NCBI RefSeq assembly: GCF_016820445.1
Contig: NZ_JADHDT010000007.1
Span: forward strand, 62,001 to 126,000
Source of the DNA: Sphingomonas beigongshangi
Lineage (GTDB): Bacteria; Pseudomonadota; Alphaproteobacteria; Sphingomonadales; Sphingomonadaceae
Length of the DNA: 64,000 bases
Direction of reading: 5' to 3'
The position numbers and the translations under genes were made by a program. Every line of letters begins with the position of its first letter. The first letter of the stretch is position 1. A model generated the notes under the pieces. The model was given only the letters and a program-made list of their open reading frames with translations. It ran no database searches and was not told the DNA's origin. Below are positions 1-9,449 of this stretch, one piece after another.

Positions 1-63
1 ACCGTCGTCGGCGTCGGCCTGCTCGCCTTCGGCCACGATCTCAACCGGCGCGCCACCGCCTGA
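1..63 (+). CDS. C-terminal end of a truncated gene, unknown product
   Basis: An open frame runs in from the window edge and ends at TGA 61-63. Its last 20 residues begin TVVGVGLLAFG and end NRRATA, a hydrophobic stretch followed by a short basic tail, as at the cytoplasmic end of a membrane protein. The Zur/Fur gene starts 40 bases later on the same strand, so the two may be co-transcribed. The fragment is too short to name. Confidence 0.4.
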   Translation, partial: TVVGVGLLAFGHDLNRRATA

Positions 64-103
64 TCCGCTTGCCCGCGCCCGGGCGGCATCCTAAATCCAG
101 ATC

Positions 104-577
104 ATGGCGCAGGCGCACAAGCATCACGAACCGCAGGGCGATGAACTGACCGAGGTCGCGCAGGCGACGCTGGAGCGGGCGGGCGAACAGTGGACGCAGA
201 TGCGCGCCGCCGTGTTCGATGCGCTGGCGGGATTCGCCAAGCCTGCCTCTGCCTACGACCTCGCGGAGGCGGTGTCGCAGGCGCAGGGACGCCGGGTCGC
301 CGCGAACAGTGTCTACCGCATCCTGGACGTCTTCGTCGCCGCCAACCTGGCGCGCAAGGTTGAGAGCGCCAATGCCTATGTCGCGAACGCGCATCCGGAT
401 TGCCTGCACGATTGCATCTTCCTGGTATGCGATTCCTGTGGGCAGATCGTGCACCTCGACAATGATCCGTTGACCCAGGGCGTGCGCGAAGCCGCGCAAG
501 CCGCGGGTTTCAGGGCCGTTCGCCCGGTGGTCGAGGTGCGCGGCGTCTGCGCCGACTGCGCCGCGGCCAAGCATTGA
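104..577 (+). CDS. zur: Fur-family transcriptional regulator, probably Zur (zinc uptake repressor)
   Basis: A 157-residue protein of the usual Fur/Zur length. Residues about 25-95 form the winged helix (SVYRILDVF is the recognition region) and the C-terminal part carries the metal-binding dimerisation domain. Cysteine pairs CDSC (109-112) and CADC (149-152) match the structural zinc site of the family, and H97, C100, H102 and C104 lie just before them, as in Zur rather than iron-sensing Fur. From family knowledge it would repress zinc uptake genes when zinc is bound. The start ATG lacks a strong Shine-Dalgarno sequence. Fur, Zur and PerR are hard to separate by eye, so the Zur call is probable, not certain. 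Confidence 0.8.
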   Translation: MAQAHKHHEPQGDELTEVAQATLERAGEQWTQMRAAVFDALAGFAKPASAYDLAEAVSQAQGRRVAANSVYRILDVFVAANLARKVESANAYVANAHPDCLHDCIFLVCDSCGQIVHLDNDPLTQGVREAAQAAGFRAVRPVVEVRGVCADCAAAKH

Positions 578-630
578 CCAGGATCAGACCGGCAATCGAC
601 ACCTCGGATCGGAAGGGGTAAGCGGTTCGG

Positions 631-2556
631 ATGTCTGACCTTCCCGCCACGCCGTTGCTCGACACCGTCAAGACCCCGGACGACCTGCGCAAGCTCAAGC
701 CGGAGCAGTTGCGCCAGCTCGCCGACGAGCTGCGCGCCGAGACGATATCGGCCGTAGGCACGACCGGCGGGCACCTGGGTTCGGGGCTGGGCGTCGTCGA
801 GCTGACCGTGGCGATCCACTATGTCTTCGACACGCCGACCGACCGGCTGATCTGGGACGTCGGCCATCAATGCTATCCGCACAAGATCCTGACCGGACGG
901 CGCGACCGCATCCGCACGCTGCGCCAGGGCGGCGGCCTGTCCGGTTTCACCAAGCGGACCGAAAGCGAATATGATCCGTTCGGCGCGGCGCACAGCTCGA
1001 CGTCGATTTCCGCGGCGCTCGGCTTCGCGACCGCCAATCGCCTCTCCGGCTCTCCGTCGAAGGCGATCGCGGTGATCGGCGACGGTTCGATGTCCGCGGG
1101 CATGGCCTATGAGGCGATGAACAACGCCGAGGCCGCCGGCAACCGGCTGGTCGTCATCCTGAACGACAACGACATGTCGATCGCGCCGCCGGTCGGGGGG
1201 CTGTCGGCCTATCTGTCACGCATGGTGTCGAGCCGCGAGTTCCTGGGCGTGCGCGAGGTGCTGAAGCGCCTTGCCCGCCGCCTGCCGCGCCCGTTGCACA
1301 AGGCCGCGCGCAAGACCGACGAATATGCCCGCGGCATGACGATGGGCGGCACGTTGTTCGAGGAACTCGGCTTCTACTATGTCGGGCCGATCGACGGCCA
1401 TAATCTCGAGCATCTCATTCCCGTGCTCGAGAATGTGCGCGACGCGGAGGAAGGCCCGATCCTGGTCCATGTCGTCACCAAGAAGGGCAAGGGCTACGCC
1501 CCGGCCGAGGCGGCGGCGGACAAATATCACGGTGTCCAGAAATTCGACGTAATCACCGGCGCGCAGGCGAAGGCGCCTCCTGGCCCTCCCGCCTATCAGA
1601 ATGTGTTCGGCGACCAGCTCGTCAAGGAGGGGCAGCGTGACCCGACGATCGTCGCGATCACCGCGGCGATGCCGTCCGGTACCGGCGTCGACCGGTTCGC
1701 GAAGGCCTTCCCCGATCGGACGTTCGACGTCGGCATCGCCGAGCAGCATGCGGTGACCTTCGCCGCCGGACTTGCCGCGCAGGGAATGCGGCCGTTCTGC
1801 GCCATCTATTCGACCTTCCTGCAGCGGGCCTACGACCAGGTCGTCCACGACGTCGCGATCCAGAACCTGCCCGTGCGCTTCGCGATCGATCGCGCGGGCC
1901 TGGTCGGTGCCGACGGCGCGACGCATGCCGGCAGCTTCGACGTCACCTATCTGGCGACGTTGCCGAATTTCGTCGTGATGGCGGCGGCGGACGAGGCGGA
2001 ACTGGTGCACATGACGCATACGGCCGCGCTGCACGACAGCGGCCCGATCGCGGTGCGCTATCCGCGCGGCAACGGCACCGGCGTGTCGCTGCCCGAGACG
2101 CCGCAGCGTCTGGAGATCGGCAAGGGCCGGCTGGTGCGCGAAGGCAAGACGGTCGCGATCCTGTCGCTGGGCACGCGGCTGGCCGAGGCGCTCAAGGCCG
2201 CGGACGTGCTGGAGGCGAAGGGGCTGTCGACCAGCGTCGCCGACCTGCGCTTCGCCAAGCCTCTCGACGAGGCGCTGATCCGGCGACTGCTCACCACGCA
2301 CGAGGTTGCGGTGACGATCGAGGAGAATGCCGTTGGTGGCCTGGGCGCCCATGTGCTGACGCTGGCGAGCGACGAGGGGCTGATCGACGCGGGCCTGCGC
2401 CTGCGCACGATGCGCCTTCCCGATGTCTTCCAGGATCAGGACAAGCCGGAGGTGCAATATGCCGAAGCCGGGCTCGACGCCGATCACATCGTCGAGACGG
2501 TGCTGAAGGCGCTGCGCCACAACAGCGCCGCGGTGCCCGAGGGCGCGCGGGCGTGA
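631..2556 (+). CDS. dxs: 1-deoxy-D-xylulose-5-phosphate synthase
   Basis: A 641-residue full-length DXS. It condenses pyruvate with glyceraldehyde 3-phosphate, the first step of the MEP isoprenoid pathway, using thiamine diphosphate. Visible signatures are [13 protein letters not shown] near the N terminus, VGHQCYPHK, the cofactor motif GDGSMSAG from about residue 150, the catalytic glutamate in [13 protein letters not shown] near residue 371, and the typical [15 protein letters not shown] block. Cytoplasmic. The downstream LuxR-HTH gene begins 7 bases after the stop and may be co-transcribed. Nothing is missing relative to the family. Confidence 0.97.
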   Translation: MSDLPATPLLDTVKTPDDLRKLKPEQLRQLADELRAETISAVGTTGGHLGSGLGVVELTVAIHYVFDTPTDRLIWDVGHQCYPHKILTGRRDRIRTLRQGGGLSGFTKRTESEYDPFGAAHSSTSISAALGFATANRLSGSPSKAIAVIGDGSMSAGMAYEAMNNAEAAGNRLVVILNDNDMSIAPPVGGLSAYLSRMVSSREFLGVREVLKRLARRLPRPLHKAARKTDEYARGMTMGGTLFEELGFYYVGPIDGHNLEHLIPVLENVRDAEEGPILVHVVTKKGKGYAPAEAAADKYHGVQKFDVITGAQAKAPPGPPAYQNVFGDQLVKEGQRDPTIVAITAAMPSGTGVDRFAKAFPDRTFDVGIAEQHAVTFAAGLAAQGMRPFCAIYSTFLQRAYDQVVHDVAIQNLPVRFAIDRAGLVGADGATHAGSFDVTYLATLPNFVVMAAADEAELVHMTHTAALHDSGPIAVRYPRGNGTGVSLPETPQRLEIGKGRLVREGKTVAILSLGTRLAEALKAADVLEAKGLSTSVADLRFAKPLDEALIRRLLTTHEVAVTIEENAVGGLGAHVLTLASDEGLIDAGLRLRTMRLPDVFQDQDKPEVQYAEAGLDADHIVETVLKALRHNSAAVPEGARA

Positions 2557-2563
2557 GGTTTGG

Positions 2564-3643
2564 ATGGCGGCGGAGGGGGACCGGCTAGCCACACTGACCG
2601 CGACCGAGCAGGATATCCTGCGTCGGCTCGCCGCCGGCCATACCGCCAAGAGCATCGCCGCCGAGACGGGTCTGTCGGTCAATGCCGTCAATGAACGGCT
2701 GCGCGAAGCGCGTCGCAAGACCGGCGCTACAAGCAGTCGCGAGCTCGCGCGTCTGTTCATTGCCCAAGAAAATCGTGACGAGCAAATCGGGGTGGCGCAG
2801 CCGCCCGATGCCGGACAGGTCGAGCCAGACCCGCCGCATCGGGCGACGGGGCTGTTACGAATGGGTCCTCTTGTCATGACGATACTCATCGGCCTGGTCG
2901 CCGCGGCCACTCTGACCGGCACGTTGATCCAAAACGATCCGGTCAAGGAAAACGGCGGGATGCCCGATCAGCTGCTCGGGTCGCTCGCCGTCGACCATCC
3001 CGATCAGGTTTCAACGCTGCATGGGCAGGTCCGGCGCGAGACGCGGGACTCGGCTTGGGCCACCGAAGCGGAAGCAGCCCTCGCCAACAGATTCGGTGCC
3101 ATCGCCAATGTCGACAGTCTGCGTGTCCTGTGTGCGGCGAAATTGTGCGAGGTAGCCGGACGGTTGCGTCCGGGGTCCGCTTCGGGGCCGGCGCTGCTTG
3201 CGGTGCAGCAGCTCTCGCTGACGGGCGTGCGCGATCTCGGCTTTGGTGATTCCGTTTTCTCGGTCGGCGGCAAGGCGATGGGAAAGGGAGACCCGTTCGT
3301 CGTCTACCTGAAGCGGATCCCAACGACGGTGCCGCATATGATCTCGACCAGCCCCGCGCAGGGCGCGACGATCCCCGCCGGACCCTATACGCTCAGTGTC
3401 ACGTTCGACCGGCCGATGCGGGCACGCAGCTATTCGTTCGTGACCAGCAACGTCGGCGACTATCCCGACTGTGACGGGAAGCCGCAACAATCGCCGGATG
3501 GACGGACGTTCACAATGCGCTGCAGCGCCGTCGCCGGCCGGACCTATGCGATCGGCTTCAATTCCGAGCGCTTCGGCAACTTTGCCAGCGTGGACGGCGT
3601 TTCGGCGACGCCGTCCATGCTCTCCTTCGACACCCGTCGCTGA
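2564..3643 (+). CDS. Membrane-anchored LuxR-type HTH protein with C-terminal Ig-like domain
   Basis: 359 residues in three visible parts. Residues 8-66 are a LuxR/sigma-4-like helix-turn-helix ([20 protein letters not shown], then [13 protein letters not shown]). Residues about 101-121 form one hydrophobic membrane span. The rest would be periplasmic: a Cys-containing middle region with a [10 protein letters not shown] block, then a bacterial Ig-like segment starting [12 protein letters not shown] with VTFDRPM. This order resembles one-component membrane regulators of the ToxR/CadC type, but with a LuxR-like HTH. There is no receiver domain. It starts 7 bases after dxs. Target and signal are unknown; the architecture is seen, the regulatory role is inferred. 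Confidence 0.7.
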   Translation: MAAEGDRLATLTATEQDILRRLAAGHTAKSIAAETGLSVNAVNERLREARRKTGATSSRELARLFIAQENRDEQIGVAQPPDAGQVEPDPPHRATGLLRMGPLVMTILIGLVAAATLTGTLIQNDPVKENGGMPDQLLGSLAVDHPDQVSTLHGQVRRETRDSAWATEAEAALANRFGAIANVDSLRVLCAAKLCEVAGRLRPGSASGPALLAVQQLSLTGVRDLGFGDSVFSVGGKAMGKGDPFVVYLKRIPTTVPHMISTSPAQGATIPAGPYTLSVTFDRPMRARSYSFVTSNVGDYPDCDGKPQQSPDGRTFTMRCSAVAGRTYAIGFNSERFGNFASVDGVSATPSMLSFDTRR

Positions 3644-3647
3644 TCGG

Positions 3648-4319
3648 TCACCGCCCCAGATAATGCGCCTGTGCCGCGTCGGTGGCGTTGATGGCCAGGA
3701 CGGCGCGGGCGTCTCCGGGGCTGCGGGCGTGGCCGCGACTGTCGCTGCTGGCGGCGATGACACGGTCGAGCAGGTCCTGCCCTTCGCGCCACCAGCCCAG
3801 GCCGCTCGCGGCATTGATATGCCCCTGCGGCCCGGCGTCGACGAAATGGCTGCCCCAATTGGCTGCCAGGCTGTGCGCGCGGTCGATCGTGATCCACGGA
3901 TCGTCGCGCGAGGCGACGAGGATCGACGGGAAGGGCAGCGGCGTGCGCGGCGTAGGGGCGAAGCCCTTCAGCGCCTCGGGCGCGTCGGGCCGGTCGACGT
4001 CCGCCGGGGCGACGAGCAGCGCGCCGGCCACCGGCCATCCGTAGGGCTGCGGGCTCAGCTCCGCCCACCACGCCACCGCGAGGCAGCCGAGGCTGTGCGC
4101 GGCGAGGATCACCGGCGCCTCTGCGGCGCGGATCGCCTGGTCCAATTTGGTGACCCAGGCGTTGCGGTGCGGCGTGTTCCACATGCCGAGCTCGACGCGG
4201 ATTGTATCCGGCCGCGCTTCTTCCCACAGAGTCTGCCAGTGCGAGGGACCCGATCCGCCGAGGCCCGGCACGGTCAGGATCGTCGGGCCAGCGGATTCGA
4301 ACGTCGCGAAACCAGTCAT
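3648..4319 (-). CDS. RBBP9/YdeN-family serine hydrolase (alpha/beta fold)
   Basis: 223 residues from the ATG at 4319, chosen because GGAGGGAG lies about 8 bases upstream; an ATG six bases earlier is too close to it. The N-terminal TVPGLGGSGPSHWQTLWE and the nucleophile elbow AAHSLGC are typical of the RBBP9-like esterases (COG3545), with the Asp in ASRDDPW and the His in GPQGHINAASG completing a plausible triad. It is a cytoplasmic predicted esterase; the substrate is unknown. The gene is convergent with the LuxR-HTH gene (stops 4 bases apart) and divergent from tlyA. Confidence 0.85.
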   Translation of the reverse strand: MTGFATFESAGPTILTVPGLGGSGPSHWQTLWEEARPDTIRVELGMWNTPHRNAWVTKLDQAIRAAEAPVILAAHSLGCLAVAWWAELSPQPYGWPVAGALLVAPADVDRPDAPEALKGFAPTPRTPLPFPSILVASRDDPWITIDRAHSLAANWGSHFVDAGPQGHINAASGLGWWREGQDLLDRVIAASSDSRGHARSPGDARAVLAINATDAAQAHYLGR

Positions 4320-4499
4320 TGCCATCTCCCTCCAATACGAAAGGGCATGTCCGGCCTGTCGTCTCGAGCGACGCCGTCCGGCACGCCCCCCATCAACGGC
4401 CAAGTTATACCCACTAATCCGATGGACAATAGCGAAGCGCCGAGCGGAGGGCCGTTCGCGCCGGGTGGATGCGGCCGCGGGGAGCGGCTATCGAGCGGC

Positions 4500-5258
4500 A
4501 TGGCAAAGACCCGTGCGGACCAGCTTCTCGTCGATCGCGGCCTCGCCGAATCGCGCACGCGCGCGCAGGCGCTGATCATGGCGGGCCTCGTCTTCGTCGG
4601 CGATCGCAAGGTCGACAAGCCGGGGCAGGCGCTTGCCCCGGATGCGGCGATCGACGTGCGCGGTCGCGACCATCCCTGGGTGTCGCGCGGCGGCATCAAG
4701 CTCGCGCACGGCCTCGACCATTTCGGGTGGGACGTGACGGATGCGGTCGCGATCGATGTCGGATCGTCGACGGGCGGCTTCACCGACGTGCTGCTGACCC
4801 GCGGCGCGGCGCGCGTCTATGCCGTCGACAGCGGCACGAACCAGCTGGCGTGGAAGCTGCGTCAGGACCCCCGCGTCGTCGTCCACGAACAGACCAGCGC
4901 CCGCATCCTGACCGACGCGCACGTGCCGGAGCCGATCGACCTCGTCGTTTGCGACGCGAGCTTTATCGGCCTTGCCAAGGTGCTGGAACGCCCCTTGTCC
5001 TTCGTCCGCGACGGCGGGCGGCTGCTCGCGCTGATCAAGCCGCAGTTCGAGGCTGGACGCGAGGAGGTCGGAAAGGGCGGTGTCGTCCGCGATCCGGCGG
5101 TTCACGCGCGGGTGTGCGCGGCGGTCACCGACTGGCTGTCCGGGGCAGGGTGGTCGGTCGACGGCGTTGTGCCCAGTCCGATCACCGGGCCGGAAGGCAA
5201 CGTGGAATTTCTGGTCGCTGCGCGGCGGATCGGACCGCTTTCGGAACGATCTTCATAG
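4500..5258 (+). CDS. tlyA: TlyA-family rRNA 2'-O-methyltransferase (hemolysin A family)
   Basis: 252 residues, usual length. Residues about 3-60 are an S4 RNA-binding domain (RADQLLVDRGLAESRTRAQ). The remainder is an FtsJ-type methyltransferase with the SAM motif AIDVGSSTGGFTD, the VVCDASFIGL block and the catalytic lysine in LLALIKPQFE. Family members methylate ribose in 16S and 23S rRNA and affect capreomycin sensitivity; the hemolysin label is historical. The ATG at 4500 fits the family N terminus (MAKTRADQLL). The open frame extends far upstream, but that part is out-of-frame shadow of the neighbouring hydrolase. Confidence 0.93.
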   Translation: MAKTRADQLLVDRGLAESRTRAQALIMAGLVFVGDRKVDKPGQALAPDAAIDVRGRDHPWVSRGGIKLAHGLDHFGWDVTDAVAIDVGSSTGGFTDVLLTRGAARVYAVDSGTNQLAWKLRQDPRVVVHEQTSARILTDAHVPEPIDLVVCDASFIGLAKVLERPLSFVRDGGRLLALIKPQFEAGREEVGKGGVVRDPAVHARVCAAVTDWLSGAGWSVDGVVPSPITGPEGNVEFLVAARRIGPLSERSS

Positions 5259-5322
5259 CGGACGCTTTACGGATGCTGCGGCGCAGGGCACAGGACGCCG
5301 ACCGGAAGGGATGGAGCATCGC

Positions 5323-5874
5323 GTGAACGTCGTCGCATCCAAGGATCAACTTCGAATGTCGTTCCTGCGCTGGGCGGCGGTGACGGTGCCGCTGATCCTG
5401 CTGCTCGGCTTCGCATCGGGGCGGGCGGTGCCTTCGGGGATGGAGAATGGCTGGTACGTGGCGCTCGCAAAGCCCGCGCTGACGCCGCCCGGCTGGGTCT
5501 TTCCCGTCGCCTGGACCACGCTGTACATTCTGATGGGTTTCGCGCTCGCGATGATCCTCCACGCGCGCGGTGCGCGCGGGCGTCCGCTCGCGATCGGGCT
5601 GTTCGTCGTGCAGTTCGCGCTCAACCTGATCTGGACGCCGCTGTTCTTCGGCATGCACCAGATCGGTGCGGCCCTGCTCGTCATCGTGCTGATGCTGGTC
5701 GCGGCGATCGCCACCACCATCGCTTTCTCGCGCATCCGCGTCACGGCGGCATGGCTGCTCCTGCCCTATCTGGTCTGGATCAGCTTTGCCGGGGTGCTCA
5801 CCTGGCGGATCGGCCAGCTTAACCCGGATGCCGGAACCCTTGCGCCGGCGGCGCACACGTCCCAGATGCTGTGA
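5323..5874 (+). CDS. tspO: TspO/MBR family membrane protein
   Basis: About 183 residues from the GTG at 5323, which has GGAG eight bases upstream; an ATG at 5311 is a second possibility. Five hydrophobic segments are visible. The family signature is clear: NGWYVALAKPALTPPGWVFPV followed by WTTLYILMGFALAM, then NLIWTPLFFGMHQIGAAL and a terminal WRIGQLNPD. TspO proteins bind tetrapyrroles and in alphaproteobacteria modulate porphyrin metabolism and stress responses. It is an inner-membrane or outer-membrane-associated protein; no operon partner stands out apart from the tlyA gene 65 bases upstream. Confidence 0.9.
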   Translation: MNVVASKDQLRMSFLRWAAVTVPLILLLGFASGRAVPSGMENGWYVALAKPALTPPGWVFPVAWTTLYILMGFALAMILHARGARGRPLAIGLFVVQFALNLIWTPLFFGMHQIGAALLVIVLMLVAAIATTIAFSRIRVTAAWLLLPYLVWISFAGVLTWRIGQLNPDAGTLAPAAHTSQML

Positions 5875-5907
5875 AGACGCTTTTCCCCATTCGTACCGGA
5901 ACCTAGC

Positions 5908-6177
5908 ATGCAGACCGAAAACCGCCTGTTCGATGATGTCGTCAAGTTCGTGAACGGCGCCGCCGGCACGCTCGCCGGTGTCGGCCGGGAGGCGGAATCG
6001 AACGCTCGCGCACGTGCGCGCGAGTGGATCGGCGGCTTAGATTTCGTGAGCCGTGACGAATTCGATGCGGTGAAGGCGATGGCGATCGCCGCGCGCGACG
6101 AGGCCGACGCGCTCAAGGCGCGGCTCGACGCGCTCGAGGCGAAGCAGGCGTCGGGCGCGACGGGAACCGACGCCTGA
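5908..6177 (+). CDS. ubiK: UbiK-like accessory factor (BMFP/YqiC family)
   Basis: An 89-residue protein with the BMFP domain: MQTENRLFDDVVKFVNGAAGT, then a C-terminal helix rich in Ala, Glu, Arg and Leu (residues about 50-80) that would form the trimeric coiled coil. In E. coli UbiK helps the aerobic ubiquinone biosynthesis enzymes assemble on lipid. The call by homology is good; a role in ubiquinone synthesis here is inferred. It lies 33 bases after tspO and 92 bases before the YbjN gene, all on one strand. Confidence 0.8.
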   Translation: MQTENRLFDDVVKFVNGAAGTLAGVGREAESNARARAREWIGGLDFVSRDEFDAVKAMAIAARDEADALKARLDALEAKQASGATGTDA

Positions 6178-6269
6178 CTTTTCCACAGTTTTATCCGCAA
6201 CCTTATCGACCGGGGTTGCCGTCGCGGTTTTGCCGCGGCAGCCTCTTCGTGCGATAAGGAGCAATGGCC

Positions 6270-6773
6270 ATGCTCGACCACGCCGACCACGACCAGGACG
6301 CCGCCGCCCCGATCGACATGCTCGAGGCTTATTATGCCGCGCATGGCTGGGAACACGAACGGCACGACGACGAGATCGTCGCCACGGTCAAGGGCAGCTG
6401 GACCACCTACGAACTGCGGGCGCTCTGGCGCGAGGACGACAGCGTCCTGCAGTTTCTCGCTTTTCCCGATATCAAGGTCACCGACGACCGCCGCGTGGCG
6501 GTCTATGAGGCGATCGGTCTGGTCAACGAGCAATTGTGGATCGGGCATTTCGAGCTTTGGTCCTCGTCGGGCGTGCTGCTCTATCGCCACGCGGCGATGA
6601 TCGACGGCGACGAGGAGGGCACAATGTCGCTGGGCGCCGCCGAACTGCTGGTCGAATCGGCGATCGAGGAATGCGAGCGCTTCTATCCCGTGTTCCAGTT
6701 CGTCCTGTGGGGCGGCAAGAGCCCGCGCGAGGCGCTCGCTGCGGCGCTGATCGAGACCCAGGGCGAAGCCTGA
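6270..6773 (+). CDS. YbjN domain-containing protein
   Basis: 167 residues of YbjN fold: acidic N terminus, IDMLEAYYAAHGWEHERHDDE, then KGSWTTYELRALWREDDSVLQF, LWIGHFELWSSSGVLLYRHA, and a terminal helix in which AELLVESAIEECERFYPVFQ recurs in the family. These proteins resemble type III secretion chaperones in fold; in alphaproteobacteria they are conserved next to proC, which is seen here. AAGGAG at 6256-6261 is 8 bases before the ATG at 6270 and only 2 before the ATG at 6264, so the later start is preferred. Function unknown. Confidence 0.88.
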   Translation: MLDHADHDQDAAAPIDMLEAYYAAHGWEHERHDDEIVATVKGSWTTYELRALWREDDSVLQFLAFPDIKVTDDRRVAVYEAIGLVNEQLWIGHFELWSSSGVLLYRHAAMIDGDEEGTMSLGAAELLVESAIEECERFYPVFQFVLWGGKSPREALAAALIETQGEA

Positions 6774-6777
6774 CGCG

Positions 6778-7602
6778 ATGAATCACGATCTGCCCCATGG
6801 CAGGATGCTGCTGGTCGGCTGCGGCAACATGGGCGGCGCCATGCTGCGTCGCTGGCTGGATGCGGGACTGGAAGCGTCCCTGGTCACTGTCGTGAGCCCG
6901 AGCGGGCGGGCGATGCCCCAGGGGGTCTCGGTCGTCACGAGCGTGCCGCATGCCGATGCTGCGGCCCCGTTCGACATCGTGATGCTGGGGTTCAAGCCGC
7001 AGCAGCTCGCTCAATTTCGCGATGGCCCGCTCGCCGCCCATGCGCCGCGCGTGCTGATCTCGATCCTCGCGGGCGTCGAACATACCCCGCTCGCCGCTGT
7101 GATGCCGCGCGCGCGATCGATCGTGCGGGCGATGCCCAATCTGCCCGTCGCGATCGGGCGGGGCGTGGTCGCACTGAACGCGGACGGAGCCGACGCGGCG
7201 GCGCGGGCGGCGGTGGAAGCGCTGATGCGGCCGCTGGGCCTGGTGGAGTGGATCGCGCGCGCCGATCAGTTCGACGATGTCACCGCGCTCGCGGGATGCG
7301 GGCCGGGATTCGTCTTCCGCTTCGCCGATGCGCTGGCGCAGGCGGGCGCGGCGCTCGGCCTGCCCGGGGATCAGGCGGCGCGGCTCGCGTTGGCGACGCT
7401 GGAGGGCGCAGCGATCATGGCGGCGGATTCACCTGAAACGCCGCATGTTCTCGCCGATCGGGTCGCCAGCCCCGGTGGATCGACGCGCGCGGGGCTCGAC
7501 GTACTTGACCGACCCGACGGACTGGTCTCGCTTCTTGGTAAAACGCTTGCCGCGTCCGCGCGGCGCAATCGCGAGATGGCGCAACAGGCGCGGTCCCAAT
7601 AG
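6778..7602 (+). CDS. proC: Pyrroline-5-carboxylate reductase
   Basis: 274 residues, full length. It reduces 1-pyrroline-5-carboxylate to proline with NAD(P)H in the cytoplasm. The Rossmann motif LLVGCGNMGGAMLRRWLDAG opens the protein and the family signature DVTALAGCGPGFVFRFADAL, followed by ASPGGSTRAGLDVLD, lies in the C-terminal half. The gene begins 4 bases after the YbjN stop, so the two are almost certainly one transcript. No key motif is missing. Confidence 0.96.
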   Translation: MNHDLPHGRMLLVGCGNMGGAMLRRWLDAGLEASLVTVVSPSGRAMPQGVSVVTSVPHADAAAPFDIVMLGFKPQQLAQFRDGPLAAHAPRVLISILAGVEHTPLAAVMPRARSIVRAMPNLPVAIGRGVVALNADGADAAARAAVEALMRPLGLVEWIARADQFDDVTALAGCGPGFVFRFADALAQAGAALGLPGDQAARLALATLEGAAIMAADSPETPHVLADRVASPGGSTRAGLDVLDRPDGLVSLLGKTLAASARRNREMAQQARSQ

Positions 7603-7646
7603 CCGAGGTTCCGGCCTTCGCCGTCGCCACGCAAAAGCATACGACG

Positions 7647-8690
7647 CTAATCCCGCTCCGTCACCACCACCGTCTCCCACCGCGTGCTGCCGCGCGCATA
7701 TTGGATCTCCAGCCCCTCGCGGTCGAGCTGCGCGAACTTCTCGATCGCGACGATCCGCGCGCCGGACGGGGTCGGCGGCAGCGCACGGGCGTAGCGCGGC
7801 TTGAGGTGCGCGAGCGACAGCCGCTTCTCCAGCACGATGCCGTCCCGCGCCGACCAGGCGAGCCCATAGCCATGACGCCCCCAATAGGCTTGCAGCTCGC
7901 GTTCTTCCGCCGTGCTGGTGAGGGCTACGCCCGCCTTCTGGCGTTCCAGTGCCGCCGGGGCGGCGCTCGCGACCATGCTCGTTCCGGCGGCGACCATCGC
8001 CATCGCGCTGGCGCGGCGGAACAGCGTTTCGTTGATGCGGTGCAGGATACGGGCCATCATCCAGGACGCACCGATCGCGCCGGCCGCGACGACGGCCCCG
8101 GCGATGACGCTCCGCGTCGTCAGCACGCCGAAGGTCGCGTACAGGGCGATCTTGACGATGTGCAGCAGGATTTCGTTCATCGCGCGGGTCGCCACGATCT
8201 CCGCCTTTTCCAGCCGCAGCCGAAAATAGATCCGATTGAACGCGACGCCGACCGCACCGGTGAAGCCGGACAGCAAACCGACCGCGGCGCCCAGCGACAG
8301 CAGCATCGCCGGTCGTGCCGCGCTTGTGCCGGCTTCGGCCGCGCCACGCGGCGGAAGGAACAGCAGCGGCAGATTGGCGACGAGGAACAGGCCGAGGATC
8401 AGCTTCACGTACATCGGATCGAAGCGGCTCAGCATCCACGCGCCGAGCGCGGCCGCAGGCAGAGCGGCAGGCAGGAACCAGCGCACGATGTCCCAGCGGA
8501 TCGCGCGGCGGAACAGCGCGATGCGCGACAACGAACTGGTCGCGGAGCCGATCGATAGCGCCGCCGGAACCTCCACGCCGGGCAGCAGCAGCGCGAGCAC
8601 GGGGATGAGCATGAGCCCGGCACCGCCGCCGGCGATCGTGCTGATCGCGAAGGCGACGACGGCGGCGACGAAGAGAAACGCGATCAGCAT
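7647..8690 (-). CDS. TauE/SafE (TSUP) family exporter with C-terminal soluble extension
   Basis: 347 residues from the ATG at 8690 (MLIAFLFVAAVVAF). The first ~240 residues hold about eight hydrophobic segments with the TSUP features STIAGGGAGLMLIP and GLLSGFTGAVG. The family exports sulfite, sulfoacetate or other organosulfur anions. Unusually, about 105 residues follow the last span (from LERQKAGVAL), polar and likely cytoplasmic, ending WETVVVTERD. Typical TSUP proteins are about 250-270 residues and lack this tail. The substrate is not predictable. The gene is convergent with proC. Confidence 0.82.
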   Translation of the reverse strand: MLIAFLFVAAVVAFAISTIAGGGAGLMLIPVLALLLPGVEVPAALSIGSATSSLSRIALFRRAIRWDIVRWFLPAALPAAALGAWMLSRFDPMYVKLILGLFLVANLPLLFLPPRGAAEAGTSAARPAMLLSLGAAVGLLSGFTGAVGVAFNRIYFRLRLEKAEIVATRAMNEILLHIVKIALYATFGVLTTRSVIAGAVVAAGAIGASWMMARILHRINETLFRRASAMAMVAAGTSMVASAAPAALERQKAGVALTSTAEERELQAYWGRHGYGLAWSARDGIVLEKRLSLAHLKPRYARALPPTPSGARIVAIEKFAQLDREGLEIQYARGSTRWETVVVTERD

Positions 8691-8897
8691 GGCTGCGCGC
8701 TCTTGCGACGCCGCGCGGTGGCGCGCAACGCCGATCGCAGGACATTGCACGTTTGCAATGCGGCCGGTCCCGCTTCCACGCCCGTGGATCAGACCCTATG
8801 ATACGCCGTGGCACGGCATGGAACCGCGCCGAGGGGGGCGACGGGGGTGCGCGTCAGACTTCTGATAGGGTCGAGATCAGCGCGCGGCTCGTGGCGC

Positions 8898-9389
8898 TCA
8901 GCCGCGCAGACCCTCGACATGGGCACGATCCGATTCGGGGATCATCCCCTCCAGCACCGCCCAATAGCCGGACACCGCCTCCTGGCCCGCGGCCTGATAG
9001 GCGGCGGACATGCGCGTGCGCACCGCCTCGAACAGCTCCGCCTCCATCGCCGAACCAGCCTCCGTCAGGCGCAGCAGCCGCTGGCGCCGGTCGCGCTCGC
9101 CGGGCCGCGATTCGACCAGCTTGCGATCGGTAAGCTCGTTCAGTACCCGACCCAGCGATTGTTTGGTGATCGCCAGCAGCGCCAGCAGCTCGCTGACCGT
9201 CAGGTCCGGCTTGCGGGCGATGAAATAGAGCGCACGGTGATGGGCCCGGCCCAATCCTTGCGCGGCGAGACCCTGATCGACGGAACGGGTGAGGTGACTG
9301 TGACCGAAGTACAGAAGCTCCATGCCGCGACGGAGTTCGGGCTCGCGGAGGAACTGGGCGGAAGCGGAGGAGGGAGCTGGGGCAGCCAT
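8898..9389 (-). CDS. MarR-family transcriptional regulator
   Basis: 163 residues from the ATG at 9389. The winged-helix domain is evident: HHRALYFIARKPDLTVSELL, LLAITKQSLGRVLNELTDRK as recognition helix, and the wing ESRPGERDRRQRLLRLTEAG. MarR proteins are dimeric repressors usually controlled by small ligands. The gene is divergent from the branched-chain aminotransferase gene with 60 bases between starts, so it may control itself and ilvE. The large open frame continuing upstream on this strand is antisense shadow of ilvE. Confidence 0.9.
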   Translation of the reverse strand: MAAPAPSSASAQFLREPELRRGMELLYFGHSHLTRSVDQGLAAQGLGRAHHRALYFIARKPDLTVSELLALLAITKQSLGRVLNELTDRKLVESRPGERDRRQRLLRLTEAGSAMEAELFEAVRTRMSAAYQAAGQEAVSGYWAVLEGMIPESDRAHVEGLRG

Positions 9390-9449
9390 GTTGACCGGTT
9401 TAGCCACCGCCCGTACGCGACTGCAACCCCGAAAGCCTGAAGAAGAGAG

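Noticed and set aside
1216..2946. 576-codon open frame opposite dxs
   Set aside because: Antisense to a textbook DXS; composition is Arg/His-rich and matches no family.
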